Positions 1 through 12,000 of a DNA stretch of 64,000 nt are shown here, piece after piece. Where the stretch lies: the NCBI RefSeq assembly GCF_016859285.1, contig NC_053408.1, positions 7,599,713 through 7,663,712 on the forward strand, in the 5' to 3' direction. The notes under the pieces were generated by a model. That model made no database searches. It worked only from the letters and a program-made list of their open reading frames with translations, and was not told the DNA's origin. The translations under genes were made by a program, and so were the position numbers. The stretch comes from Xiphias gladius (lineage: Eukaryota; Chordata; Actinopteri; Istiophoriformes; Xiphiidae). Each line of letters opens with the position of its first letter. Positions within the stretch are counted from its first letter, which is position 1.

Positions 1-1709
1 GTTTAGCTGCCCCCTCTAAATCAGGGAGCGTAAGGATTAGGGTTAGAAAAACAAAAAAACTGAAATCTCATGTGAAATTACCACAAAATTTTGTGTTCAA
101 GTAGTAAGACGTTGATTGAGATAAAAAGGTCTCCAGGGCCTTCAAGGGGAGATTTTACCAATGTTATCAGTCCTTTGGAAGTTACAGTTTTTGGACTCAG
201 CACCGGTGGTCTAACAATCTGAGAAACCGTCCCCTGGAAAGTCGAAGTGATTTCCTTGAATTTAAGACGCAAAACGGGAGTACAAAACCTGTCTTTGGAC
301 AGTTCATTTGTTTCAGCAGGGAAAACTGTCTCTTTTCAAATAGTTTTCTCGGTCATTAATTCACTGGCCTCCCACTGAGACTTTTCTTAGAAAAACATAA
401 TCATTACATGCACACATTAAAATGTCAATAGAGGTGCCTAATATCTTGTTTTGATCATAAATCCTGTACCTGCTTTTCATTGACGAATCCTTCAGCATCC
501 CCTTGATTCCACCCCTCTGTCTTCTCCAACCTTCTTGCGTCATGACAGCCCACTCGAGCATCCCTCAGCAACAATGGATCCTTTTGTTGTCGCCCTTCTA
601 CCCGACAGGAGAGACACGAGAACTCTGCAATAACATGTTTACCACTCAATAACACAGCACTCCAACTGTTAATGAAGCACACCACTGGGGGAGCGTGAAC
701 ACAGGAAACCGGGGCAAAAGGAGTGACAATACACAAGAAGCAAGAGGAGTGTGAGGAGGGGGAGGATGAGAGTGTGAAAAAAGGTTGTTATATATGGAAG
801 ATGGGTGTGAATTATCAGAAGGAAATTGAAAATTTAATTCCTTTTTACAGGATGAGTTCCTTCCTTTGACAAAACTGTTTCCATCTTGTATTTTGAGGAA
901 CTTGTCTATCCTGTCATACTACCTTCCCAATTTAATCCCCCCTTGAAACAGATCATTGTAAAACCAGTACATGTAGAATTCTAAGTGATTATTAAACCAG
1001 ATTTCGAATTGTTCTGATGGCATATGTTTTATTGTAGAAAAATGACATTCCTGGTGAAAATTGGTCAAGTTCATGTGTTTCGTGTGTTCATCAGATTTCA
1101 AGTGATACACATACTGGCTTTAAATATTATTATTTTTTGGAATTTCTTACCCAAACTAAACCTTTGAAACAGAAAATGGTTGTGACCGTTTGAAACATAG
1201 GCTGTTACATCATTCATGTAACATCCGCAAAGTCCGAAAAGTACAAAAAAACCAAAAAAAACAAAACTCAAATTCTACCAATTGTGGCTTTAGCCATAAT
1301 GAGGGTTGTTTGATCCAGACTAAACATTTAAAACACGGACTGGTAATTCGTCTTGGGGAAATGAGGGTGCATTATTACACGCAGAGTGGACATGCACCCA
1401 TCATCTTAGCTATATATTTTAGGAGACTAAAATAGGGTATTATCCGTTTTATTTCAATCAATTACGTACTGGACCCAGATAGCAATAACAATAAAATTAT
1501 TCAGACTTGGTGACAGTGTTGGGAAAATATAAAGGATGTGTAATAGGACAGAAAAATTATCCCTTAAGTGGGGTGTATATTTATTTATAAATGGGTAAGC
1601 AAAAGGATGAGGCAGAGGCACATAGATGAAATTGATTTCTATGTGGGAGATATTATTTTCTGTCTCTCAGAATTGTATTGTTTCCTGTTTCTTTTCCTAT
1701 CTTATCTCT

Positions 1710-1715
1710 AATAAA
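1710..1715 (+). terminator. Possible polyadenylation signal of a gene left of the window
   Basis: A canonical AATAAA is followed about 35-60 bases later by a GT-rich stretch (GGGTGGGGTGTGTTTG), the usual layout of a vertebrate cleavage site. No plus-strand coding exon lies to its left inside the window, so the gene would have to start outside it. A chance hexamer is quite possible. Confidence 0.3.
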
Positions 1716-3906
1716 GCCACTTTCATTTCCTCCTCGTTTCTGTGTCTGGGTGGGGTGTGTTTGCGTTTTTGAGTTACAGTGCTGATGCTTTATATTAAAT
1801 TAACGATGGCGCTAGATGAAGATTACAATTCGTTTTGAGGAACATTAATGTCTGTAACAAATTTAAAAAATCAGGGCATCGACAAGATCATTTGGACACA
1901 TCATCTCAGAACAATGAATGTCTGTACAAAATTTTGTCCAATTCCTGTAGTAGATGTTGAGATATTTCAATGGCTAAATGAGAACTCGGACCTGCTGGTG
2001 GCTTTAGATGAGAAGGATCCACTCTCTGGGGATCATGGGTGTCAGCAACCACCATCTCCCTGGCTTAGAAAATCGTCCAGGCTAATGTATTAGCAAACTG
2101 TTGCTTCAAAGCAAGCAGCAACGTTGGCATTCATTTGGTGTAGGTTTCTGGCCACAAGAGAAATCTAACTTCAATATTCACATTGCCTCTCAGTGTGGCT
2201 TGGTTTCTGACAGCTCCTGAGAAAAATACCTGGCTCTTCGGCTAGTTACGTTTGACCCGCTTCACTAGCTCGTGTTTTCAGTCTGCTGCTTGTGCTGTTG
2301 AGTTGGTTGTGTACAGGCGGTTAATCAGAGCATGCTTGCTGAAAACAACTGCCACATTGCACAGGCAATGGGTGAAATTATTGAGCACAGAGAGAATAAG
2401 GCGCTTCTTAATTCTGAGTGTACTCCTCTGTCTGTTTGTCCTTCCTCATAGGAACAATGCAGAAAAACAACAGCTCCTGCAAATCGCAAACACATGGCCG
2501 CCGCAACCACCAAGAAAGGCTGGGGAGAGAGGAGAGGCGGGGACTGACAAATTACCTCTGCTCACAATGCCCTGCCACAATAGCACAGCCTGAGAACAAA
2601 TAATGAATAAATAAAGTTCTCTGAGATTGAATGAGAGCATTTTGCGGAGCAGCAGCTTTTGTGTGTGCGCACGTGTGTGTGTCTCACAGATGAAACGACC
2701 ACAAGTTGCACTGAGAGCACGAACAAAACAGCTCCATCTAAATTTCTGTCCACGTAGTACATCGATTACGCATACAGAAACAAAGGGACAGAAAGAGACA
2801 TTTGGAAATCAGCGGGTGTGACATGTATGAATCATCTTAGCTTTCCTAAAAATATACACTCACACTAACACCGAGGCCAGAAGTGAAACAAGGGTGAGAT
2901 TGAACTCAGATCAGGTCGCAATCAGCTTGATCACACTATGTGCTCTCTAAGGGGCCCTACTCGCCACTTCCTCTGCTGTCCACATTTAATGGCATATCCG
3001 AGCCACGGTGGAAAATAGAAAAAAGGCACCGAGAGCAATGGTAATAGAAGTAACAGCTTGAGGTCAGATTGAATTTCATCAGAGAGATGGAGGGAGAGAT
3101 TGAGGTATGAAAGGGGTGTGCTGATTGGTGTTGTAAGTTGTATGTAGGCTACTTAGAAGGCTCTCAAATTCTCTCTCTCTCCATGTATGGTTTTTGAAAA
3201 TGTGTTTTTCCCCCTTTTCTCTTTTCCTTCAGGGTATTTTCTCAGCCTTTCCCCTCACAACAACCTTATGTAAGAGTTCAAACGCAGGGTGAAAGGATAG
3301 CTCTACCCCTGGCTGTGTGATGAAACTGTCCACCAATTTCACACTGCAAAAATGACATTTCATTTTTTTCTCTTGGACATAATTATAGTATAGTACGTAG
3401 TTGTAATGTCTTACAAGTGTCTAGACTTTCTGCAAAAAAAACATCCCTCATTTACCTTGCAATTTGACACTGTGATGCAGAAAATGCAAGTTTCATCGTG
3501 GTTACTGGGCTGCAAAGGAGAACACGGGATGTGGGCGGCTTGAAAGGACGAGAATTAATGTCCCTAAAATGAAAGTGAATCAATATGGTTGCCTGAGGAC
3601 ATGAAAAGGTGGAATGAGAATGAGAGCTGGGGGGGGGGGGGTTGTTGAAATAGAGTTGGAGCAGGATTAATGGTTGTTTAAAAAGGAACAGTATTCATCA
3701 ATAGTCAGCTTCAGGTGCAGAACGGCGTCTGTGTGTGTATGCCCGTGGAAGGACACTCAGCAGTAAGTGTACACTTTGTTTTTAACTTTCTAACCTCCCC
3801 TCATGACTACTTCAATAAATGATCACCCAACCGTAATATCTATTACTTTGCAAATGAGTGTGAGGTTCAATTTTTCCTCTTTATTTAAACTGTATCGCCT
3901 TCACAT

Positions 3907-3909
<3 letters not shown>

Positions 3910-3959
<50 letters not shown>
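3910..3959. repeat. (CA)n microsatellite
   Basis: About 25 uninterrupted CA units in the left flank, downstream of pigf. Confidence 0.95.
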
Positions 3960-3961
<2 letters not shown>

Positions 3962-4119
3962 GTGATAATCCAACAGCACCACCTACAGGTTTGATCTTTT
4001 TTTGATTTAATCACTCAAAAACAAATCACTGGTACTAAGGAAATTTCAACTATAAACTCCTAACACTTTAATCAAATTTACCAAAAAAAAAAAAGTGCAC
4101 ACTGTTGCAGAAGTGATAC

Positions 4120-4125
4120 TTTATT
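4120..4125 (-). terminator. pigf: pigf polyadenylation signal
   Basis: TTTATT on the plus strand reads AATAAA on the minus strand, about 225 bases downstream of the pigf stop codon. It is the first canonical signal after the stop. The exact cleavage site cannot be read from sequence. Confidence 0.55.
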
Positions 4126-4347
4126 CATGTAAAAATCTTCAGGAGCAGATTCAGCCTTCATGCGTACAAAAAAAAAAATCAGAAGTCTTATGTTACTACA
4201 AAAATCATCTTTCCTACAGGCTGCAAAGAGAGTGAATTTTCCCAATAAATAATCAGTAAAAAGTTAAAGGAATTCAGCAGGAACACAAGAAATATCCTCT
4301 CGGTCACATTCACACACACAAAGGCATACAAACATGTGTCAGTTCTA

Positions 4348-5546
4348 TCACTTGCACTTATATGTGAGCTGTTTGCGATGATAGTGGATCCACGCAGGAG
4401 CAGCAACAAGCCCAGTCAGGAAGCCAATCATGGCGCCCAGACTGCAGGAAACAGGCCAAACCTACAAAGAGAAGAAGACAAATGAGTCCGATCGTTCATA
4501 GCCATAAATAGTGACAGGTCTCCTCTCGTGTAATGTTCAGTTAATTTTAAAAAAATACAGCTCCGTTGTCATTTAGAGTTATTCTCCAATTATCAAAGTC
4601 CTCTAATTTGCATTTTCTCCCAGTCATTTGCAGAGAACTCCCTTTGACATTATAATTTTAATATTTTCCTTTTTGTCATTTAAAAAAATTGGATTAATTA
4701 AATAAAGAGAAAGATTTAATAGTTACTGTGTTGAATTGTAATTTCATCCTTACAGGCGTATTTAACACTGTTTAATGATGAGTGGAAGCAACGGGCTTCT
4801 TGTTAACAGGGAAAACTGTGGAGGGGACTGTGTTGTATGCCAGAGACAGGCCAAAAAGATGACTGTTAAAAATTTACAGGAAAATACCCCTAATCTTGTG
4901 AAAGGACGTGAAAAAGTTACAGAAAGTCAATATTAGAGACACGATTTAATCATTTTGTGCATTTACTGTCTTCTTGTGCATTTACTGTCTTATGAAGATG
5001 ATGTTATTTTTAAGGAAATGGTTTTAAATTTATAAATGGATTCCTCCTTGTCAGATTGTTACATTTGAATAATTTCAGAGGACTGACATGTAATTGTCCA
5101 GTAATTCACAAGAAAAAAAAAAAGAAAAAAAAAGCAAAAAACATTATGTTCCAACACCTTTGTGGGGTCCCAACACCCAGATTGAGAACCAGTGTTAAAA
5201 ATGACAAATTAGAGCTATCTGTAGTCTTAAACACAGATACACTGGTACACTGGTACACTGGTACACTGGTACACTGGTACACTGGTACACTGGGCCCCAC
5301 GTGGCCTCGCGCGATGATCAAGTGGCACATACTGTCCGAGCGACTTAAGAGAATTTGTGCCATTCACAAATTTTCTCGTACTTACAATTTTCTCTTAGGT
5401 ACGAACAGAATTCAGAAACCGGTCTAGACCTGTCACACGAGTCATGTATAGAGTCGTGTCTCTCCTTCTCACTGATTTGACCTGAAATCATAATGCCTTA
5501 ATCTGATAGAATTCGGGGTTTAAATACTGAAATAAACTACAATCAG

Positions 5547-5583
<37 letters not shown>

Positions 5584-8327
5584 AAACACAATTTTAATGC
5601 AAAAAATAATATTAATTTTATTCATTTCATCATTATAATGGCTTGCCAACAACTCAACAACATGAGAGGTCTTTTAGATCATATGATTTTTTTTATTTTT
5701 ATTTATTTATTTTTTTGGGTGCATTTGGCACAGCTGCCCTGGGGTCTGCAGTGTGAAATTCTTCCTTTCATTCTCTGGTAACGTTTTTCTGAATGAAATT
5801 GCGCCACATAAAGAGCAGAACAGGTCATTTCAATCCTGCTAGTGATAAAACCTAACTGACGCTCACCTCCTCGTGAGCAGGTGGCGCTCATGTGACTGAA
5901 ACGAGCGAGCCTCGTGGAAAAAAAAAAAAAGAGGTTTAGGACGAGAACACAAAATGTTCTTGCATGATGACCGATGCGAGGACAAGGATCCAACAGTACA
6001 TTTTGTTTATGTGAGGATTTCCAGCTTGTGCTAACCTGCCACGGCCTGTCCCAGTCCAGAGGTATAGGGAAGGCTCCCACCCAGGCTCCCACCACCGTGC
6101 AGGCGACTGTAATCTGTAGACAGGTGTCCCACACGGACATAGCTCTGGAGATGGAGTGAGAGCAAAGCAAGGTAAGTTATGTTCGATTTAGATACACAAG
6201 ATTAAACCCATAACAGAAGGACAGGGAGCAGGGCAAAGAGAGAAGTCAGATTTTAAGCTTACCCATGCCGACTGAACACTCGTATCCAGGCCTGGACGTT
6301 GGGCCCAAGGACACAGAGACACCTCAGTGTGGTTAGAGAGGTCAGGAGCACAGCGAGGGAGAACGTCTCAAAGGCGGATCTGGAAAACACAGAAATTAGA
6401 GGCTCGTAGCACCAGTCAAATCCCCTACGTAGCACCGCAGAGGTTTAACCATACAAACATTTTGTGGAGGCAAAACCTGTGTCAACACGGCAAAGAATAG
6501 AAAAGAGCTATTTTTGGAACAGAGTGATTAACGTCTATAAAACTTAATGCAATATATAAAGCGTACAGCAACAGAATCAAAATGTCTGAATATGTAGCTT
6601 GTCAAAAAGTAAATATCAATTGACAAAGTAATCTACTCATTCAATTGTTTATCTATTCATCCAAACTGACAGCAACCACTCCTCCTTTACTGCCCTCTTT
6701 TATTTTCTTTTTCTCAGCCGTACATCTCTCTCTCTCTCTCTCTCTCATAACTACACACATACAGGTATTGTATACGAGCATCACCACATACTCACTCGAT
6801 CAGTGGAGCTCCATAAAGAACCACCACGGTGTGAAAGAACAGGCAGGACAGGAAGAAGTACAGACAGGAACGGAACAACCTAGACAGCTGCAGAGAGAAA
6901 GGGGTCACGAAAGTTCACAAAACAAAAGTTAAAGAGTAAAATCTAGACCCTCCGAGGCCTGGGTATCAATGTTTCTTGGGTTTGAAAAGTTCACTTCCTA
7001 GAGACATGGTCTTGATTGGATAGAAAGTACTTGGATATGCATGGAGGTTCATTCAAGTTCAATAGTTAAAACAACTTTTTTTTTTTTTTTTAAATTAAAA
7101 GCTAAGTAGTTACAGCCATTCATTTCTACACAGTCAAAAATTAGAATTAAACACATTTAGCACTATCTGTAATTCAAATCTGAACACTGATCAGGTTTAT
7201 CTAAAGCATTTGCATGCTATTTTAATAAGTTACGTACCTGCTCAGAACATTTTATTTGCTAATTTAGGTATGTTAATTGAGCTGAAATATGAATAAATAA
7301 AACATAATTTCTACGAACCCCTTACCTCATGAAGGTTATAATGTGCAGTTTTTTGTTGAAACTGTTTTAGAGAGGTGTTGATGCAACTTTACGATCATTT
7401 TTGAGGATGTAGTTTTGTCCACTACTATTTTGTTCTGGTATCAGTGTAGGTAATAACAAAAATAGCAAAGTAGCAGAAACACCCTGCTTTAAAAGTCTAT
7501 ACAATTCAACAGCCCCACAGCTGCAACCTCCAAAATAAAACAACAGTTAAGAGTTAGTTGGAACCTTGTAACCTTCATGACTCCATTATTACAACATTAA
7601 TTTATTGCAGGACTGTTGTATTAAAACTGCATTAGTTTTAGCTAGGTGTACATAATGAAGTACATTTACATTTGCTCATCTGGCAGATGCTATCATCGAA
7701 AGCGACTTACAGGTGAGGGACAACACTAAAGCTTCAGTGCAAGTGGGAGACCTTGAAGTCATCGCTAAGCACTAAATCTTTTCAATAAGACAAAGTGCAA
7801 GGAGATCGGGTAGAGAAGTGCACAGTAAGTGCTAGTTAGGCATGTTAGGGTGGTAACAGAACTTGTACTTACATACTGAATACTAATACTAGTAGCTAAT
7901 ACTGACAGTCTAGATTTAGTTTGTGGAATAGCTAAAGCCTGAATGTGGGTTAACTGAAGTCAGGCTTTTCCAAATATCAGACTCTTCTTCTGGAATGGTA
8001 CCGTGGCTTTTATTTTCACTTACAATGAGTTGAACATACTATGAATTACACCACTACCACCACCACCACCACCGCCACCACCACAAAGCCAGCGGTCACC
8101 TTGTATCCCGGTGTGTGCTTCTTGGTGGGCGGCGTGATACCGAGCAGCCAGAAGACGGCGACGCTGACCGCGGTCACCGCACCGGACACGGAGTAGAGCC
8201 ACAGCAGGTGAGTCCCGTACACCGAGAAGCCCCGCACGAAGACCGCGGGCAGGACGGTCGCCATGAACACCGCAACGGCGATGATGGCGTGAGTGGACGC
8301 CATGGCTCTGATTTCATGGTCCCACAT
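4348..8327 (-). CDS. pigf: GPI-anchor biosynthesis protein PIG-F
   Basis: PIG-F is a multi-pass ER membrane protein. It partners PIG-O and PIG-G and supports transfer of ethanolamine phosphate to the GPI glycan. Minus-strand coding exons: 8100-8327, 6796-6887, 6263-6379, 6036-6144 and 4348-4461. All junctions are GT-AG and in phase. They total 660 nt, or 219 aa, the same length as human PIG-F. Landmarks are THLLWLYSVSGAVTAV near the N-terminus, VLYGAPLIE in the middle, LGPNVQAWIRVFSRHG, GAWVGAFPIPLDWDRPWQ, and a C-terminus ending RKQLTYKCK. The protein is mostly hydrophobic, as expected for several membrane spans. I chose the start at 8327 (MWDHEIRAMAS) rather than the internal ATG eight codons later because it aligns with the human N-terminus. 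The gene is head to head with cript, as in mammals. Intron 1 carries MITE relics and intron 4 a 10-bp minisatellite. Confidence 0.95.
5239..5292. repeat. 10-bp tandem repeat (ACACTGGTAC)n
   Basis: About five and a half near-perfect copies of a 10-base unit in pigf intron 4. Each unit carries a GTAC palindrome. The array lies between the last two coding exons, far from splice sites. Confidence 0.9.
5550..5580. repeat. (GT)n microsatellite
   Basis: About 15 GT units in pigf intron 4. Confidence 0.95.
7324..7662 (+). mobile_element. Truncated MITE related to the copy at 36846-37303
   Basis: This stretch in pigf intron 1 shares its layout and many words with the complete element downstream of msh2: CTCATGAAGGTTATAATGTGCAG on the left, then ACCTTCATGA, then GGACTGTTGTATTA and GCATTAGTTTTAGCTAGG on the right. 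The outer inverted repeats present in the complete copy are missing or eroded, so this copy is older or truncated. It is a non-autonomous DNA element with no coding capacity. Confidence 0.7.
7676..7860 (+). repeat. Common fish interspersed repeat (GCAGATGCT...AAAGCGACTTACA type)
   Basis: The phrase TCTGGCAGATGCTATCATCGAAAGCGACTTACA is a diverged form of a repeat I recognise from many teleost genomes, where it reads roughly TTTAGCAGACGCTTTTATCCAAAGCGACTTACA. It directly abuts the truncated MITE to its left. I cannot assign it to a class, and the right boundary is approximate. Confidence 0.55.
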
Positions 8328-9946
8328 GACGGTTGCTTTACCTGCCTATGATGAAACGAATACGAAATTCGAAGTAAAACCTTGTGAAATGTCGATTTAG
8401 CGGCGCATGTGCGGAGTAGGTTGAACGTATGGACGAATCGACCTATCTTCCGTAAACATGGAACGACAATGACATCCGCTTGGACTTCACAGTAAAAGTC
8501 CAATGTTTATACCTCCGCAAAAGCAAAATAACCTGACACGTCAAGCTGAAATACTCAATAGAATTGTTTTTTTAATTATTTTTTTTAAATTATTTCCATT
8601 ATAGAGTAATCTGCTGATTATTTGCTCGATTAATCAATTAATCACTTCTTCTCAAAAATGTAAGAAAACAGTGAAAATGCCTGTAACAGTTTCTTTAAGG
8701 CCAAGGTAATGTCATCAAACTGCCTGTTTGTCTGACCAACAGTCCAAAACATAAAAGCTATTCAATTTACTATCACGAAATAGTAAAATCAGAAAAGCAG
8801 CGAATCCTCACAAATGGCATGCTGGAACTGGGGATTGCTTGATATTTTTACTTCAAACATGATTTAAACAATTAATAGTTTATCCAAATAGTTGAGGATT
8901 TTTTTGTAGATCAATCAACTAATCAATTAATAGACTAATTGTTGCAGCTCTCTTTTTAAATTACAACATTTTACACATTATTAATTTGTCAGGTGTAGAC
9001 ATTTTACACATACACTTCATTGTTTATGCTGTCCAAGAATCAGTGGGTATTTGTATTAATATTTATAATGTAGTGCAGTGTTTTAAAGTGGGTCTAATTC
9101 TTTTTGTGGTAGACTCAATTATGTGTTCAAGATCTTATGTATGCTTGCTATGGAATTATATTGGCCTCTCCTATATCTGACACAAGCTACATTTGTGATT
9201 TAGTGTTTTTGTGTCTGTAGAAACTGAAAATTACAGTATATTGTCAGTATATTTTTTTGAAAATAAAATAAGTCTAATTTTAATAAGATGACCTAATTGC
9301 AATGGCATTATTAGTAGTACTATACACGTTACTACTGGATTGAGCTGCAACAAAGAAACTTTAAAGCTTTACTATTCTATATTTCTAATCATATTTGTGA
9401 TTTTTTTAATCAGTATGGTCGTGTGATGGTATTTGTGTGTGATGGTTGTTTTAAGTTACCGAATTTTCTTGTTGTTATCTTCTGTATACGTAATTTGTTC
9501 TCAGGTCTCTCTTGCAAAAGAGAACTTGATCTCAGTGAGATTTCCCGAATAAATGAAGCCTAACTAACTAAATCTCATGCACTCGAAGGGTGAGACCTGC
9601 ACAAGAGTATCTAAAACCCTAATTTTATTTATAAGACAAATGACTAGTCTGCAGCAAACAGGTAGTATTATTTTGTAGGCGACTTTCTAAACGTGAAACT
9701 ATCTTGTAGCCAATCACAGAGGGCCAGTGACGATTTACTGGGACCTTCTATGACAGTCTGTACAGTCAGCCAGTGAACTTTGAGATTGTCGTAGCCTTGA
9801 CCAATCAATCTGCCGCGAATACGAGAAAGCGGAATCAACTACCGGAAGTTTACAAACATCCACCGAGCAAGCTGACGTTTAGCTGACATTTTTATTTTTA
9901 TTTTGACCGACCGTCGAAAAGCGTCGGTTACGAACAAAGAGGAAAG
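8328..9946. promoter_or_regulatory. Divergent pigf-cript intergenic region with cript promoter motifs
   Basis: The two start codons face away from each other across 1.6 kb, so this interval must hold both promoters. The cript-proximal 240 bases carry two CCAAT boxes (near 9711 and 9801) and an ETS-type CCGGAAGT at 9842-9849. No TATA box is obvious, which is typical of a housekeeping promoter. The middle (about 8560-8952) is a hAT-like MITE that pushes the two promoters apart. In mammals these two genes share a short bidirectional promoter. Confidence 0.6.
8560..8952 (+). mobile_element. hAT-like MITE copy A
   Basis: Diverged member of the family described at 40108-40416, lying between pigf and cript. 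It carries the family words CTGCTGATTATTTGCTCGATTAATC, CCAACAGTCCAAAAC and AAAAGCAGCGAATCCTCACA, and ends GTTGCAGCTCT. The left boundary is approximate because the left end is eroded. Confidence 0.65.
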
Positions 9947-11936
9947 ATGGTTTGTGAAAAATGTACGTATCACACTATTCAGATGCTTTCTACCTTAAAG
10001 TTCAACCTAATTTTTGCCGTCAGCGAAAGCCGGAGATTCTTCGAAAGCTAACGTTATGTGATTGCTAACTGTCCTCATATTGGTTTGTAAACACCGACTT
10101 TATTTCTTTAATGTATTTGTTTCTTCTCTGTAAACTTTATGTTACTTATTGTTTCAGGCGAGAAAAAGCTTGGTAAGGTCATCACCCCAGACACCTGGAA
10201 GGATGGAGCGAGGAATACAACAGGTTAGCAGGTCCTAAACTAAAGTGAAAATATTCTTACCACACGGTAAAAATACTGTTACCAGTAAAATTCCTGCATT
10301 GAAAATGTTATTCAGGTAAAAGTTTTTAAGTATTATCTAGAAAATGTACGTACTGCCGAAAAAATATCCCCTGTGACTGTTGTACATGTATATTAGATCA
10401 TTAATTTATTACTCATTCATTAACGTGTAAATCGCATTTTACTGTTGTAGTTAGTCAAAGTTGAGCTAATTTCAGAGTATTTTGTTTCTTTTAATGAGTA
10501 TTTTTCTTATGGATGAATCTGCTGATTATTTTTTTAGATTAGTTGATTGGTTTGGTTTGTCAGAAATTAATGAGAAATGTCCATCAGAGCCCAAAGTGAC
10601 ATCTCCACAGTGTATATTTTGTCCAACCAAAAGTACACCTCAAAATTATTTAAAATAAATCGAAACTGTTAAAATAATTACAAAGAAAAAGCAGCAAATA
10701 TTTTCATTTGAGAACCTGGAACCTTGACATGTTTGGAGTTTTGCTTGCAAAATGATAGAATGAAACAATACAAAAAACCTAAAACAAAAAGACAAAAAAA
10801 ATTGCCAATTAATTTTCAGTCAGTTGTTTCTGCTCTACTTGTATATACTGTTGGTTAATTTAAATAATAACAAAGCATCATATACTATACGTACTCTATA
10901 TGTTTTGCATTCAAAAATCTTAATTTGCAAAGTGACTAGTAATGAAAGTTGCATAAAACGGAAAAGACTCAAGTAACTACAAGTACCTCAGATTTGTACA
11001 TAGGTAGATATGTCAGGTGTAAGCAGAATCAAAATAAGACTTCCCATATAACCACCCAACTGCTCATGCTCAGTCTATTCACACCTAGTTCTATATCTTA
11101 CTGGCCTGATGATGTTACTCATTATGGGCACATTTCACCTTCTTTGTTTTGTTTTAATGCGCTACTCAGTATTATGACTGATCAACATCAATTTTTGCTT
11201 CTGAACTTCAATTGATAGTAACTACACTGATAAACAGAAGCTTGACCCCTCTTTTTTGATTCCGATCAACACATCAGACTTTGTTTTATAACTCCACAGT
11301 TAACATTTTTGTTTGTTGTAATTTTTTTTAGGGCAAAATCACACTTAAAAACCTTTTTTACTGTTTCTAATTTCTAATTTTCTTTTAATTGTGACATACT
11401 GTGATATAATGTTACATAGATGATGATGTTTAATGGGGTTCTTTTTGCTTCCTTCACACAGAGAGTGGCGGGCGTAAGCTGAATGAAAACAAGATCCTGA
11501 CTTCTAAGAAAGCCAGGTGAGTAGCTCTGTAAAGACTGACTTAAATCTAAGTGTTACTGTATATGACTAGTCTTTTTTTAATGAGGAAAAATATCACCAT
11601 TGTTGCCCCTGTTTTTATCTACAAGAAGTCACGCGAAAGTAGTTTCATCTCTCTCTCTCTAACTGTTGCATATTGGCATTTAGCATGTATGTCTATTCCC
11701 TAGAGCTGTGCTGCTAACAGGCTGAAAAACATATAGCATTAGTGCATCTTTATTTATGGATCTCTAATACATTTCCCTTTCAGGTTTGATCCTTACAGCA
11801 AGACAGGTTTTGCTATCTGCAGGATCTGCAAGAGCTCAGTTCATCAGTCTGGATCACACTACTGCCAGGGCTGCGCATACAAGAAAGGTATAAACTCACT
11901 CACACTGGATTCCAAACTGAGCGGAAATCCTGGTGA

Positions 11937-12000
<64 letters not shown>

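Larger units (their letters stand above)
1..4119. other. Gene-free left flank
   Basis: I see no exon with protein similarity or convincing splice sites in this stretch. The open frames here are short and carry no recognisable domain. It contains a polyadenylation-like site near 1710 (listed separately), a G10 run near 3631, a (CA)n microsatellite at 3910-3959 and AT-rich filler. In mammals RHOQ lies tail to tail with PIGF, so part of this stretch could be the 3' untranslated region of a plus-strand gene starting left of the window. That is inference from synteny only. Confidence 0.5.

Noticed and set aside
2252-2593. 113-codon open frame on the plus strand
   Set aside because: It shows no domain, no splice context and no recognisable similarity. 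Its length is within chance for this base composition.
5239-5292. Regular repeat resembling a CRISPR array
   Set aside because: The units are 10 bp and contiguous, with no unique spacers, in an intron of a vertebrate gene. It is a minisatellite.
8020-8202. Open frame with a glycine run next to pigf exon 1
   Set aside because: The glycine run is a (CCA/CCG)n repeat read in a shadow frame just downstream of the pigf exon 1 donor. The pigf frame on the same strand explains the coding signal.
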